From the NCBI RefSeq assembly GCF_902806695.1, contig NZ_CADCXN010000044.1, positions 1 through 59,641 of the forward strand: a DNA stretch of 59,641 bases. The letters are read 5' to 3'. Each line of letters starts with the position of its first letter. The stretch's first letter is position 1. The DNA comes from Candidatus Methylobacter favarea (lineage in GTDB: Bacteria; Pseudomonadota; Gammaproteobacteria; Methylococcales; Methylomonadaceae). A program made the translations under genes and the position numbers. Shown here in pieces: positions 50,394-59,641 of the stretch. Below the pieces are notes generated by a model, which saw nothing but the letters and a program-made list of their open reading frames with translations, did not search any database and was not told the origin of the DNA.

Positions 50394-51433
50394 TCATCAT
50401 GGCCGGCGGCACCGGCGGACATGTATTTCCAGCCCTGGCTGTTGCTCAATCACTTACGGAAAAAGGGTGGCAGGTCAGCTGGCTAGGCACACACAACGGT
50501 CTGGAAAGCCGGGTAATCCCGGAACAAGGTATTGAAATTGACTGGTTATCCGTGGCCGGCATGCGCGGCAAAGGCCTGGCAGCGAAACTAACGGCCGTAT
50601 TTATGCTGTTAAAGTCCTGCTTGCAGGCCGCAAGCATATTGCGCCGGCGCAAACCCGACGTGGTGCTGGGAATGGGCGGATTTGTTGCAGGCCCTGGCGG
50701 ATTGATGGCAAAGCTATTAGGCATACCCCTGATAATTCATGAACAAAACCGCATCCCCGGCACAACTAACCGGCTGTTGGCGCGAATAGCCAACCGGATA
50801 CTGGAGGCGTTTCCAGGCAGTTTTAAAAAGTCAGTAAATGCCAAATGCACAGGCAATCCTTTAAGAAAGCAGTTTTTAAACCTGTCAAGCGGCGCAGGCA
50901 GGGAGACTGGCCAGGATATCAGCATCCTGATCGTTGGCGGCAGTCAGGGCGCCAAGGTTTTAAATGAAATAGTTCCGGAAGCAGTGGCGCAATTAAAAAA
51001 CGTGCAAATCAGGCATCAAACCGGTATGGCAATGTATGAGCAGGTGAAGAGTCGCTATAAAGCCTTGGGCATTAAGGCGGAAGTTAACGCCTTTATTGAG
51101 GATATGGTAGCGGCTTATCAATGGGCGGATATGGTAATTTGCAGAGCTGGGGCGATGACGGTCAGCGAAATTGCCGCAATAGGCGTCCCGGCAATTTTTA
51201 TACCGTTTCCGCATGCTATTGATAACCATCAAGTCGCTAACGCGCGGTATTTAACCGATGCCGGCGCCGGGGTCTGTTTGCTGCAAAAAGAGATGAATCC
51301 AAAAATTCTGGCAGAAGAAATAACCCGCGTCTTTAAACAACTGGAGGTGATGGGTAAAGCGGCAAAACAATGCGCCCGCCTGGATGCAACCGAAGTTGTG
51401 GCCGGTTACTGCATAGACGAGGCGGGCGCATGA
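50378..51433 (+). CDS. murG: Lipid II synthase MurG
   Basis: MurG transfers GlcNAc to lipid I on the inner face of the membrane. The 351-residue GT-B enzyme starts [20 protein letters not shown] with the GGTGGH glycine loop at 10-15, followed by [28 protein letters not shown], and in the C-terminal domain [14 protein letters not shown] and [20 protein letters not shown], which bind UDP-GlcNAc. It overlaps ftsW by 16 nt and murC by 4 nt. Confidence 0.98.
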   Translation: MDKRIVIMAGGTGGHVFPALAVAQSLTEKGWQVSWLGTHNGLESRVIPEQGIEIDWLSVAGMRGKGLAAKLTAVFMLLKSCLQAASILRRRKPDVVLGMGGFVAGPGGLMAKLLGIPLIIHEQNRIPGTTNRLLARIANRILEAFPGSFKKSVNAKCTGNPLRKQFLNLSSGAGRETGQDISILIVGGSQGAKVLNEIVPEAVAQLKNVQIRHQTGMAMYEQVKSRYKALGIKAEVNAFIEDMVAAYQWADMVICRAGAMTVSEIAAIGVPAIFIPFPHAIDNHQVANARYLTDAGAGVCLLQKEMNPKILAEEITRVFKQLEVMGKAAKQCARLDATEVVAGYCIDEAGA

Positions 51434-52896
51434 ACTTTCCAAATAGCCAGATGCCGACCGAAGTATTAGGAAGTATCGACAGGATACATTTCGTCGGCAT
51501 AGGCGGAACCGGCATGAGCGGCATCGCCGAGGTTTTAACAAATCTGGGCTATCAGGTTTCCGGTTCCGATCTAAAAGAAAGTCCGGTGACGCAAAGACTG
51601 TCTAAACTGGGCGTGAGTATCACCATCGGGCATAGACGGGAAAATATCACTAATGTCGATGTCGTAGTTGCTTCCAGTGCAATTGATCGCAGCAATGAAG
51701 AAATCGATGAAGCGCATCGTAACAGAATCCCGGTCATCCCCCGGGCGGAAATGCTGGCGGAATTGATGCGCTTCAGATTTGGCATAGCAGTCGCGGGAAC
51801 TCATGGCAAAACGACAACGACCAGTTTGACGGCCTGCATGCTGGCTGAAGGCGGACTTGATCCAACCTTTGTTATCGGCGGCCGGTTAAATAGCGCGGGC
51901 AGTAATGCCAAATTAGGTCTGGGCCATTATCTGGTTGCCGAAGCCGATGAAAGTGATGCGTCGTTTTTATATTTGCAGCCGATGATGGCAGTGGTCACCA
52001 ATATCGACCAGGATCACATGGCAACTTATCAAGGCAGCTTTCAGCGCTTGAAAGATACCTTTATAGAGTTTTTACATCATTTGCCTTTTTATGGTCTGGC
52101 TGTGCTATGTCTGGATGATGAAGGCGTGCAGGAAATCCTGCCGGAAATATCCAAGCCGGTCATTACCTATGGCATTCATGAAGAGGCGGACATACGCGCC
52201 GAGGACATCAGGCAGGAAGGCATGCATACCTCTTTTAAAGTAATTCGAAGAGGGGATTATCCTGATTTGCAGGTTACTTTGAATATGCCAGGCTGGCATA
52301 ACATGCTTAATGCGCTTGCGGCTATCGCTATCGCGACGAAGTTGAATGTGGATGATAAAGCCATCATAAAAAGCCTGGGCATATTTAAAGGCGTAGGCCG
52401 ACGCTTTCAACATACTATGATTAGTCTTCCCACCCTGGGCTCACTGCCTCTGGTTGATGACTATGGGCACCACCCCAGGGAAATTGCCGCCACCCTTGAA
52501 GCTTTAAGTCAAGCCTGGCCGGACAGACGCGCCGTGGTTGTTTTTCAGCCGCATCGTTACACCCGTACCCGGGATTTGTTTGAAGATTTTGTACGCATTC
52601 TTTCTAGCGTTGATGTACTGGTTCTGATGGACGTTTATTCAGCCGGGGAAGCGGTGATTCCAGGCTCGGATGGTCGGGCGTTAAGCCGGGCAATCCGTAT
52701 GCGTGGACAGATTGATCCGGTATTTGTCGAAAACCGGGAAGAGTTACCCGACATATTGGCCGGGATAGTAAGAGCTGATGATGTGATTTTAACGATGGGC
52801 GCAGGAAATGTCGGGCAGATCGCGGCGCAGCTGCCGGAATTATTGACTGAAGCGCTGGAGTATCGGGCTACGCTACCGCTGACCCGGACAACATGA
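51430..52896 (+). CDS. murC: UDP-MurNAc:L-alanine ligase
   Basis: MurC adds L-alanine to UDP-MurNAc, the first stem-peptide step. I start at ATG 51430, which overlaps the murG stop (ATGA) and gives the family-like N-terminus followed by [19 protein letters not shown]; the open frame extends 20 codons upstream inside murG without support. The 488-residue enzyme has the ATP loop GTHGKT at 123-128, [16 protein letters not shown], and [16 protein letters not shown] in the C-terminal domain. It overlaps murB by 4 nt. Confidence 0.97.
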   Translation: MNFPNSQMPTEVLGSIDRIHFVGIGGTGMSGIAEVLTNLGYQVSGSDLKESPVTQRLSKLGVSITIGHRRENITNVDVVVASSAIDRSNEEIDEAHRNRIPVIPRAEMLAELMRFRFGIAVAGTHGKTTTTSLTACMLAEGGLDPTFVIGGRLNSAGSNAKLGLGHYLVAEADESDASFLYLQPMMAVVTNIDQDHMATYQGSFQRLKDTFIEFLHHLPFYGLAVLCLDDEGVQEILPEISKPVITYGIHEEADIRAEDIRQEGMHTSFKVIRRGDYPDLQVTLNMPGWHNMLNALAAIAIATKLNVDDKAIIKSLGIFKGVGRRFQHTMISLPTLGSLPLVDDYGHHPREIAATLEALSQAWPDRRAVVVFQPHRYTRTRDLFEDFVRILSSVDVLVLMDVYSAGEAVIPGSDGRALSRAIRMRGQIDPVFVENREELPDILAGIVRADDVILTMGAGNVGQIAAQLPELLTEALEYRATLPLTRTT

Positions 52897-53780
52897 AAGG
52901 TCGTTTATTAAAAAATGCAACACTGGCTAAATATACCAGCTGGCGGGTGGGCGGCCCGGCTGACCAATTGTATATGCCCTTTGACCGCCTGGATCTGTGT
53001 GAATTTTTCAAGACCTTGCCGGAGTCAGAACCGGTGCTCTGGATGGGGTTGGGCAGTAATTTATTAATCAGGGATGGCGGTATACGCGGCACTGTAATCA
53101 ATACCAGGAGTCGATTAAAGGAAATGAGACTTGCCGGGAATGCATCGGTTTATGTAGAGGCAGGAGTTCCGTGCGCCCATGTCGCCCGGTTTTGCGGAGA
53201 GCACGGATTAACCGGTGCGGAATTTTTGGCAGGGATACCGGGGACTATGGGCGGAGCATTAAAAATGAATGCCGGCGCTTTTGGCGGACAAACCTGGAAT
53301 ATTGTCAATCAGGTAGAGATGATAAATGCATCGGGCAAGGTAACTGTTCGAAATCCGCAGGATTTTAAAATAAGTTACCGTTCGGTAAAAGGTATGGTGA
53401 AAGAATGGTTTTTGGCTGCGCACTTAACGCTTCAGAGTGGAGATGTGGCGGCAAGCCAGCAAAAAATCAGGGAGTTACTGGAACAACGGGCAAGAACACA
53501 GCCGACAAATCAGCCCAGTTGCGGATCGGTATTTAAAAATCCTGAAGGCGATTATGCGGCAAGATTAATAGAACAGACCGGTTTGAAAGGTTTTACTATT
53601 GGCGGAGCTCAAGTATCTGAAAAACATGCAAATTTTATTGTGAATGTCGGCAAGGCTACGGCGGCGGATATTGAAGCCTTAATAAATTATGTTCAGATGA
53701 AGGTTAAAGAGCACAAAGGTGTGGAGTTGCAGGCTGAGGTTTGTATAGTAGGTGAAACATGTGAGGTCATCAGTGCTTAA
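52893..53780 (+). CDS. murB: UDP-N-acetylenolpyruvoylglucosamine reductase
   Basis: MurB is the FAD enzyme that reduces enolpyruvyl-GlcNAc to UDP-MurNAc. The 295-residue protein is shorter than the enteric type I enzyme (about 340), so it resembles the type II form. FAD-domain motifs are [15 protein letters not shown]-like at the start ([16 protein letters not shown]), LGLGSN-like ([13 protein letters not shown]), and [20 protein letters not shown]. The catalytic Ser lies in CGSVFKNP and the late Glu in LQAEV. It overlaps murC by 4 nt and ddl by up to 29 nt. Confidence 0.96.
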   Translation: MKGRLLKNATLAKYTSWRVGGPADQLYMPFDRLDLCEFFKTLPESEPVLWMGLGSNLLIRDGGIRGTVINTRSRLKEMRLAGNASVYVEAGVPCAHVARFCGEHGLTGAEFLAGIPGTMGGALKMNAGAFGGQTWNIVNQVEMINASGKVTVRNPQDFKISYRSVKGMVKEWFLAAHLTLQSGDVAASQQKIRELLEQRARTQPTNQPSCGSVFKNPEGDYAARLIEQTGLKGFTIGGAQVSEKHANFIVNVGKATAADIEALINYVQMKVKEHKGVELQAEVCIVGETCEVISA

Positions 53781-54693
53781 AAAACCGGAAGAATTTGGGC
53801 GAGTTGCTGTGTTGATGGGCGGTGGCTCTGCTGAACGGGAAATTTCTTTAAAAAGCGGCATGGCGGTCTATAACGCCTTAAAAAACAAAGGCGTGGATGC
53901 TGTTGCCATTGATGTTACCGGCAGTCCAATTGAAGCCCTAAACGGCTTAAAAATCGACCGGGTATTTAATATCATTCACGGACGCGGTGGTGAAGACGGC
54001 GTACTTCAGGGAGTTCTCGAAGTCCTGGGGCTTCCTTATACCGGCAGCGGTGTGATGGCCTCTGCGCTGACTATGGATAAGCTTCGCACCAAACTGTGCT
54101 GGCTGGGCTATGGATTGGCTACGCCTGAATGGTATTTATTGAAAGATGAAAATGATCTCGATGCCTGTATGGAAAAGCTGGGTTTTCCGGTGATTGTCAA
54201 ACCGGCCCAGGAAGGCTCCAGCATAGGCATGAGCAAGGCGACTAATCGCGAGGAATTGCTGAAGGCTCTGGAGGTGGCGGCAGACTATCACTGTGATGTG
54301 TATGCCGAAGCCTGGGTATCGGGCAAGGAGTATACCGTGGCGCTATTGAATGGCGAAGCGTTGCCGGTCATAGGTCTGGAAACGCCTCACGTGTTTTATG
54401 ACTACGAAGCAAAATATCATGCTACGACTACTCTATATCATTGTCCGTGCGACTTGAGCCAGAACCGCGAACTGCAATTAAGGGAACTGGCTGTAAAAGC
54501 CGGCGAGGTCGTGGGCGTTAAAGGCTGGGCAAGAGTGGATGTATTTATCGATAACCTGGGGCAGTATCAGCTGATTGAAGTTAATACCGTACCTGGGATG
54601 ACCGATCACAGCCTCGTACCGATGGCGGCTAAACAGGCTGGCATTGATTTTGAAGAATTGGTCTGGCGTATATTGGAAACAAGTCTCGGATAA
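53752..54693 (+). CDS. ddlB: D-alanine-D-alanine ligase
   Basis: Ddl makes the D-Ala-D-Ala dipeptide used by MurF. The 313-residue ATP-grasp enzyme has VAVLMGGGSAEREISLKSG, IHGRGGEDGVLQGVLEVLG, VKPAQEGSSIGMSKA, and the metal-binding end LIEVNTVPGMTDHSLVPMAA. All candidate starts are GTG (53752, 53761 or 53773) and lie inside the murB 3' end; the exact one is not decided by the sequence. ftsQ begins 6 nt after the stop. It belongs to the DdlB position of the dcw cluster. Confidence 0.96.
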   Translation: MKHVRSSVLKKPEEFGRVAVLMGGGSAEREISLKSGMAVYNALKNKGVDAVAIDVTGSPIEALNGLKIDRVFNIIHGRGGEDGVLQGVLEVLGLPYTGSGVMASALTMDKLRTKLCWLGYGLATPEWYLLKDENDLDACMEKLGFPVIVKPAQEGSSIGMSKATNREELLKALEVAADYHCDVYAEAWVSGKEYTVALLNGEALPVIGLETPHVFYDYEAKYHATTTLYHCPCDLSQNRELQLRELAVKAGEVVGVKGWARVDVFIDNLGQYQLIEVNTVPGMTDHSLVPMAAKQAGIDFEELVWRILETSLG

Positions 54694-54699
54694 TGAGTA

Positions 54700-55497
54700 A
54701 TGCGGGCAGCAAAAATTTTGGTGGTGGTCTTGCTGGCGATCGGACTGGTTTGGCTTTATGGCAGTGACCTCAAGAATTATGGTTCCAGGGCCATCCCTAT
54801 TAAATATGTCAGGACTGAGGGCGTATTTCAATATCTCGGCAAGGATGAAGTAAAAACTGCCTTACAGCCTTTGGTGAAGACAGGATTTTTTTCTGCAGAT
54901 ATGGAGGCAATACAGTTAGCGGTTCTGCAATTGCCGTGGGTTGACACCGTTACGGTCAAGCGCATCTGGCCTGATGCGATTGTTATCAAGGTGCGGGAAA
55001 AAAAGCCTTATGTACGTTGGGGGGAACACAGTTTGTTAAATGAGCGCGGCGAGATTTTTAGCCCAAGGAATGTCAGCCAGTTCCAGGCTTTGCCTTTACT
55101 TACAGGACCCGCACTGCAAGCAAAGAAAGTGCTCGAAATAATGAAGGGAGTAAAAACAGCATTAGCAGATCAAGCCCTGGAGCTTGCGGATTTTAGCATC
55201 AACGATCGATGGGCATGGCGAATCCGGTTGGCAACCGGCATGGAGATATTGTTGGGAAGAAATGATCAGTTAAAGAAATTGCAGCGTTTTTTGAAAACGC
55301 TGCCGGTATTGGGACAAGAGCGGGTTGATACGATGGCGATAGTGGATTTGAGATATCCCAACGGCTATGCGGTTTCATGGAGACCGGGATCGGAAGAAAT
55401 TGACTGGAAAAATATTGCAAAACCGGAAAATAAAATCGATGCACACTTAAAAAAGGCGGCCGAAAGTAGGCAAAATGGCAAGAAAAACAGAACGTAA
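54700..55497 (+). CDS. ftsQ: Cell division protein FtsQ
   Basis: FtsQ is a bitopic inner-membrane protein that recruits FtsL and FtsB to the divisome. The 265-residue protein has a very short cytoplasmic tail (about 4 residues), a membrane helix at about 5-20, a POTRA domain with IKYVRTEGVFQYLGKDEV and LPWVDTVTVKRIWPDAI, and a beta domain. The ATG at 54700 is the only in-frame start after a TGA at 54694, so the short tail appears real. It overlaps ftsA by 23 nt. Confidence 0.95.
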   Translation: MRAAKILVVVLLAIGLVWLYGSDLKNYGSRAIPIKYVRTEGVFQYLGKDEVKTALQPLVKTGFFSADMEAIQLAVLQLPWVDTVTVKRIWPDAIVIKVREKKPYVRWGEHSLLNERGEIFSPRNVSQFQALPLLTGPALQAKKVLEIMKGVKTALADQALELADFSINDRWAWRIRLATGMEILLGRNDQLKKLQRFLKTLPVLGQERVDTMAIVDLRYPNGYAVSWRPGSEEIDWKNIAKPENKIDAHLKKAAESRQNGKKNRT

Positions 55498-56701
55498 TTT
55501 AATTGTCGGACTGGACATTGGCACTTCAAAAGTCGCAGCTATCGTAGGCGAGATCACCCATGACGGCAATATTGAAGTAATAGGCATTGGCTCATCAGCG
55601 TCGCGCGGCCTGAAAAAAGGGGTGGTTGTTAATCTTGAATCCACTGTGCAATCCATACAAAGAGCTATTGAAGAGGCTGAATTAATGGCAGGGTGCCAGA
55701 TTAAGTCGGTTTTTGCAGGCATTGCCGGCAGTCATATCAGAAGCCTTAACTCTCACGGCATTGTAGCCATCAAGGACAAGGAAGTGACGCAATATGATAT
55801 CGACAGGGTTATTGATTCCGCTCGTGCAGTCGCTATTCCGGCCGATCAGAAAATCTTGCATATTCTGCCGCAGGAGTTTGTTATCGATCTTCAGGACGGC
55901 ATTAAAGAACCGATCGGCATGTCGGGAATTCGTCTGGAAGCAAAGGTGCATATGGTGACCGGCAGCGTCAGCGCCTCGCAGAACATTATCAAGTGCATCC
56001 GGCGCTGTGGGTTGGAGGTTGAAGATATTGTCCTGGAGCAACTGGCGTCCTGTAATTCCGTGCTCACGGAAGATGAAAAAGAACTGGGTGTGTGCCTGAT
56101 CGATATCGGGGGAGGCACCACGGATATCGCCATTTTTGTTGAAGGGGCGATAAAGCATACCGCCGTAATTCCGATAGCCGGCGATCAGGTTACTAATGAT
56201 ATCGCTGTGGCCTTGCGGACGCCTACGGTAAATGCAGAAGACATTAAACGCAAATATGCCTGTGCGTTAACGCAATTGGCAAGTGTTGACGGGGTTATCG
56301 AAGTGCCGAGCATTGGCGATAGAGCGCCGCGCAAGATTTCCACGCAAAACCTGGCGGAGATTATAGAGCCGCGTTATGAGGAATTGATCCTGCTGGTTCA
56401 GTCGGAGCTCAGGCGCAGCGGTTATGAAGAACTAATTGCTGCCGGAATAGTTTTGACCGGCGGTAGTGCAAAAGTGATGGGATTAATCGAACTGGCGGAA
56501 GAAATTTTCCATATGCCGGTTCGAATGGGTACTCCGCAAAACGTTACAGGATTAACTGAAGTAGTAAAAAATCCAATTCATTCTACCGGGGTCGGATTGT
56601 TAATCTATGGAAAAGAGCATCAGGGCCTGGGCAGAAGTAATGATTCTGAAGGTTATGGATGGCTCTTTAAAATGAAAAATTGGTTTCAGGGTAATTTTTA
56701 A
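55475..56701 (+). CDS. ftsA: Cell division protein FtsA
   Basis: FtsA is the actin-like protein that tethers FtsZ filaments to the membrane. The 408-residue protein shows the ATPase phosphate loops LIVGLDIGTSKVAAIVGE at the N-terminus and CLIDIGGGTTDIAIF in the middle, the 1C-domain signature SHIRSLNSHGIV, and ITGGSA-like VLTGGSAKVMG. The C-terminal amphipathic membrane helix is visible as WLFKMKNWFQGNF. It overlaps ftsQ and lies 30 nt before ftsZ. Confidence 0.97.
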   Translation: MARKTERNLIVGLDIGTSKVAAIVGEITHDGNIEVIGIGSSASRGLKKGVVVNLESTVQSIQRAIEEAELMAGCQIKSVFAGIAGSHIRSLNSHGIVAIKDKEVTQYDIDRVIDSARAVAIPADQKILHILPQEFVIDLQDGIKEPIGMSGIRLEAKVHMVTGSVSASQNIIKCIRRCGLEVEDIVLEQLASCNSVLTEDEKELGVCLIDIGGGTTDIAIFVEGAIKHTAVIPIAGDQVTNDIAVALRTPTVNAEDIKRKYACALTQLASVDGVIEVPSIGDRAPRKISTQNLAEIIEPRYEELILLVQSELRRSGYEELIAAGIVLTGGSAKVMGLIELAEEIFHMPVRMGTPQNVTGLTEVVKNPIHSTGVGLLIYGKEHQGLGRSNDSEGYGWLFKMKNWFQGNF

Positions 56702-56731
56702 CAGTGTTGGCATATACAAGGTGCAGCGAAA

Positions 56732-57886
56732 ATGAAATACGAATTAATTGATATGTGTAGCGAGACAGCAGTCATCAAGGTTATTGGGGTCGGCGGCGGC
56801 GGCGGAAATGCCGTCAATCATATGGTGGGCTGCCATATTGAAGGAGTTGAATTTATCTGTGCGAATACTGATGCGCAGGCATTGAGAAAATTGAATATCG
56901 GCACGATAATCCAGTTAGGCGTCGAATTGACAAAAGGCCTAGGCGCAGGCACTAATCCGGAAGTTGGAAAACAGGCGGCGGAAGAAAACCGGGAACGCAT
57001 CAAGGAAGTTATACAGGGAGCGGATATGATTTTTCTGACGGCAGGCATGGGCGGCGGAACCGGCACCGGAGCGATTCCCGTTATTGCTGAAATTGCCAGA
57101 GAAATGGGCATGCTGACGGTAGCCGTTGTCACCAAGCCATTTTTATTTGAAGGCAAAAGAAAACAGGCTATTGCGGAACAAGGCATAGCCGAACTTGAAA
57201 AATATGTCGATTCGCTGATTACCATACCCAATCAAAAATTGTTGCCGGTATTGGGTAACAGCGTATCCTTGATGAATGCGTTTAAAGCGGCTAATGACGT
57301 ATTGCTGGACGCGGTGCAGGGCATTACCGATCTTATCGTTCATCCGGGCATGATAAATGTGGACTTTGCCGATGTCAGAACGGTCATGTCAGGAATGGGC
57401 GCGGCTATTATGGGAACAGGTTCGGCAAGCGGCGAACATCGTGCCCGGGAAGCGGCTGAACAGGCCATTGCCTGCCCCTTGCTCGAAGATATAAATTTGC
57501 AGGGCGCGCGTGGCATCCTGGTTAATATTTCTGCAGCCGATATGGGCATTGCCGAATTTAATGAAGTAGGTACTATTGTGCACGAATTTGCCTCGGAAGA
57601 CGCTATTATCAAGATTGGTACGGCTATTGATCCGGCCCTGGGCGATGAAATTAAAGTGACCGTAGTGGCGACAGGAATGGGTGCCCCGGCTGCCGTGCCT
57701 AAAGCAGCCGTTAAGGTTATGCCGGTAATGCCAGTCGGCCATCCCAATTATGAGGGATTGGATAAACCTACGGTAATACGAAATAAAGGCGAAAACAAAG
57801 AAACACGTTTTGGCGCGCAGCCTAAAAAAGATGCAGATTTGAATTATCTGGATATCCCAGCTTTTTTAAGACGTCAGGCCGATTAG
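56732..57886 (+). CDS. ftsZ: Cell division GTPase FtsZ
   Basis: FtsZ is the tubulin homologue that assembles the Z ring. The 384-residue protein has VIGVGGGGGNAVNHMV for nucleotide binding, the tubulin signature GGGTGTG at 107-113, and NVDFADVRTVMSGMGAA with the catalytic T7-type loop. A short linker leads to the conserved C-terminal peptide YLDIPAFLRRQAD, which binds FtsA and ZipA. The start ATG 56732 is preceded by AAGGTG. lpxC follows after 84 nt with its own probable promoter. Confidence 0.98.
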   Translation: MKYELIDMCSETAVIKVIGVGGGGGNAVNHMVGCHIEGVEFICANTDAQALRKLNIGTIIQLGVELTKGLGAGTNPEVGKQAAEENRERIKEVIQGADMIFLTAGMGGGTGTGAIPVIAEIAREMGMLTVAVVTKPFLFEGKRKQAIAEQGIAELEKYVDSLITIPNQKLLPVLGNSVSLMNAFKAANDVLLDAVQGITDLIVHPGMINVDFADVRTVMSGMGAAIMGTGSASGEHRAREAAEQAIACPLLEDINLQGARGILVNISAADMGIAEFNEVGTIVHEFASEDAIIKIGTAIDPALGDEIKVTVVATGMGAPAAVPKAAVKVMPVMPVGHPNYEGLDKPTVIRNKGENKETRFGAQPKKDADLNYLDIPAFLRRQAD

Positions 57887-57928
57887 CCTGATCCCGGAAA
57901 GGTCAAGCTCTGCATTTGGCCATGGCTG

Positions 57929-57937
57929 TGATAAAAT
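57929..57937 (+). promoter_or_regulatory. Extended -10 promoter element before lpxC
   Basis: TGATAAAAT (57929-57937) fits an extended -10 (TG-N-TAAAAT) 33 bp before the lpxC start. No good -35 is found at 16-18 bp, which extended -10 promoters can tolerate. It would give lpxC transcription independent of ftsZ. Confidence 0.45.
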
Positions 57938-57970
57938 TTCTGTCTTGACATTCACTCTGCGTATTTTTTC

Positions 57971-58894
57971 ATGATTAAACAGCGAACTTTAAAAAACACA
58001 ATCAGGGCCACTGGCGTAGGGCTGCATACAGGCGCTAAAGTGTATCTTACTTTACGCCCAGCCGAGCCGAATACCGGCATCAGGTTCCGCCGGGTTGATC
58101 TTGACAACCCCATTACCATTCAGGCCACGCCGGGAAATGTCGGCGAAACGATGTTATCGACTACCCTGGTTGCAGGCGACGTTAAGATATCAACCATAGA
58201 GCATTTGCTTTCCGCTTTTGCCGGTCTGGGCATAGATAATGCCGTGATTGATGTCAGTGCGGCGGAAGTCCCGATTATGGATGGCAGCGCCGGGCCTTTT
58301 GTATTTTTGCTGCAGTCGGCCGGCGTTGAGGAGCAGGATAGCCCAAAGCAATATATTCGAATTAAACGCAGTATACGAGTTGAAGACGGGGATAAATGGG
58401 CGGCTTTTGATCCTTTTGACGGTTTTAAGGTTACCTTTACCATTGATTTTGAACATCCGGCATTTGAGGAGAAAGTCAAAACCGCGACGATGGATTTTTC
58501 ATCAACTACTTTTGTAAAGGAAGTCAGCCGAGCCAGAACTTTTGGCTTCATGAAAGATATTGATATGTTACGGCGAAATAACCTTGCTCTTGGCGGCAGC
58601 CTCGATAATGCCATTGTGGTTGATGAAGCGAAAGTTCTTAATGAAGATGGACTGCGTTATGCGGATGAATTTGTTAAACACAAGATTCTTGATGCCATTG
58701 GCGACTTGTATCTTTTGGGGCATAGTCTGATTGGCGAGTTTACCGGTTTTAAATCAGGTCATGGCTTGAACAATAAATTACTTCGCACTTTACTCGCTGA
58801 TAAAGATGCGTGGGAAATGGTAACTTTTGATGAAGAAGAAGATGCTCCGATTTCTTTCATGCGCACTGCACAATCTCCGCGTCCGGCGGCCTAG
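57971..58894 (+). CDS. lpxC: UDP-3-O-acyl-GlcNAc deacetylase
   Basis: LpxC is the zinc enzyme that commits precursor to lipid A of the outer membrane. The 307-residue protein begins [21 protein letters not shown]. The zinc ligands are H78 ([11 protein letters not shown]), H237 and D241 ([10 protein letters not shown]), and the catalytic H264 lies in [10 protein letters not shown]. It ends the dcw cluster in usual gammaproteobacterial order. The TAG stop overlaps the stop of the convergent DUF721 gene through a shared CTAG. FtsH-type degradation is known to control LpxC in enterics. Confidence 0.97.
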   Translation: MIKQRTLKNTIRATGVGLHTGAKVYLTLRPAEPNTGIRFRRVDLDNPITIQATPGNVGETMLSTTLVAGDVKISTIEHLLSAFAGLGIDNAVIDVSAAEVPIMDGSAGPFVFLLQSAGVEEQDSPKQYIRIKRSIRVEDGDKWAAFDPFDGFKVTFTIDFEHPAFEEKVKTATMDFSSTTFVKEVSRARTFGFMKDIDMLRRNNLALGGSLDNAIVVDEAKVLNEDGLRYADEFVKHKILDAIGDLYLLGHSLIGEFTGFKSGHGLNNKLLRTLLADKDAWEMVTFDEEEDAPISFMRTAQSPRPAA

Positions 58895-59346
58895 TCTGAC
58901 AGTCGCTGCAGCGTTGCGCTAAGCTTCAGTAACGCCAGCTTCAATTGATGATCCGGAACTGCCAGACTATGGTTCCGGATAATTTCAATACTTTCGGCGG
59001 AAGGCATAATTGCCTTCTCTCCAGACTGTCTATTAATGCCTGTCTGCTCCCTGATAATTCTAATCTGCATCACCTCGACTGACTGTTTTAGCGGCGGTGG
59101 AAGAGCAGCAAGAATTGTCTTGTTATAAAAACGCAGCTGCGATGCCCAGGTTGCAGAATCCGTATATATCAATAATTTTTTATCATTGATGACGCAGTGC
59201 CGGGCATATTTGGCTAAGACTTCGGGCAATACAGTCCGGATACATTGCAAAAGCCGTTTTTGATGCCTGACTTGACTGTAAAAATTAATAATTGTCCGGT
59301 TTGGAAATGCCAGGGCTGCCTTGAACGGGATTGCTTTTTTTGCCAT
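58891..59346 (-). CDS. DUF721 family protein, DciA-like
   Basis: A 151-residue protein on the opposite strand, convergent with lpxC. It fits the DUF721/DciA family: an N-terminal domain with [30 protein letters not shown] (read in parts), where the strand-W-x-x-x-L-R pattern is the family mark, and a less conserved C-terminal tail. DciA is the replicative helicase loader in bacteria that lack DnaC, but family members near secA are often annotated only as DUF721. The gene commonly sits between lpxC and secA in gammaproteobacteria. Confidence 0.82.
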   Translation of the reverse strand: MAKKAIPFKAALAFPNRTIINFYSQVRHQKRLLQCIRTVLPEVLAKYARHCVINDKKLLIYTDSATWASQLRFYNKTILAALPPPLKQSVEVMQIRIIREQTGINRQSGEKAIMPSAESIEIIRNHSLAVPDHQLKLALLKLSATLQRLSD

Positions 59347-59641
59347 AAATAACTGATTATAAAACGTTTTTAGGATAGGTCTGATAGCGGCTCTTTCTAT
59401 TTAAACGAATAATGAAAATGCCTGGACGGTTAAAATTTTATCGAACTTCCTGGAGGGAAGGTTAAAATATTTTCCCAAAAGTCGATCCAGTTCCCTGTTA
59501 ATCTGCAGTCTTCACTGAGAAGCTGTTTGGAAATTCATCTTTTCGCCCATAAGGTATCAATTTTGATTATGAAATAAATAGTATGAGCACAAAAAACGGA
59601 AAAAACGTTACCCGAGTAATTTGAGTGAGGGGGCATGGCGG
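59347..59641. other. Right-edge noncoding region
   Basis: No gene is seen. GGTTAAAAT occurs twice, at 59428-59436 and 59460-59468. The minus strand has a stop-bounded protein-like frame of about 33 codons near 59425-59535 with no start. A plus-strand 13-codon frame at 59583 has no support as a gene. A downstream gene on the plus strand (secA by usual order) probably begins beyond the window. Confidence 0.4.

Noticed and set aside
51370-51429. Longer N-terminus for MurC
   Set aside because: It overlaps murG deeply and is not family-like; ATG 51430 gives the expected ATGA overlap.
59583-59624. A 13-codon frame near the right edge
   Set aside because: No ribosome binding site and no similarity to known leader peptides; too short to support.

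Overview
This window is a core chromosomal region of a Gram-negative gammaproteobacterium. The evidence is the complete str–S10–spc–alpha ribosomal superoperon in gammaproteobacterial order, the tRNA–tuf–tRNA–secE–nusG–rplKAJL–rpoBC block, the rsmI–lpoA–yraN–diaA cluster, RNase P RNA beside a complete mra/dcw division and cell-wall cluster, and lpxC for lipid A. LpoA, an mDAP-type MurE and LpxC all imply an outer membrane. Gene content does not fix the order; a methanotroph-like lineage (Methylococcales) is a suspicion only. Most genes are moderately AT-rich, and the two tuf copies look clearly more GC-rich than their neighbours.

Layout. Positions 1-2750 are accessory and poorly conserved: a window-edge fragment resembling a transposase N-terminus, an MFS exporter on the minus strand, and about 1.1 kb with no convincing gene but possible decayed coding sequence. 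Positions 2706-5251 hold a promoter, tRNA-Tyr, tRNA-Gly, tRNA-Thr, a tuf copy with an in-frame 29-codon deletion, tRNA-Trp, secE and nusG, closed by a terminator. Positions 5369-16101 hold rplKA, the L10 leader, rplJL, an attenuator-like hairpin and rpoBC. Positions 16288-34096 hold rpsL-rpsG-fusA-tuf (intact) running directly into S10, spc and alpha genes, ending at rplQ and terminators. Positions 34397-38685 hold nadC, a flavin-reductase-like gene, and the leftward lpoA-yraN-diaA group divergent from rsmI. Positions 39624-40032 are rnpB. Positions 40350-58894 are the dcw cluster mraZ-rsmH-ftsL-ftsI-murE-murF-mraY-murD-ftsW-murG-murC-murB-ddl-ftsQ-ftsA-ftsZ-lpxC, with most junctions overlapping or under 30 bp. 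A DUF721/DciA-like gene converges on lpxC, and the last 295 bp are noncoding.

The genes form three cooperating modules: transcription and translation, septal peptidoglycan synthesis (LpoA is known to activate a class A PBP), and replication and lipid A factors. I found no strong candidate for a wholly new biological system. The observations most worth checking are the internally deleted EF-Tu copy and the sequence changes beside its deletion, the compositional islands formed by both tuf genes, the 10-bp-phased MraZ-box array and competing inverted repeats before mraZ, an in-frame leader mini-ORF before murD, a palindrome before nadC, and the missing S10 leader.
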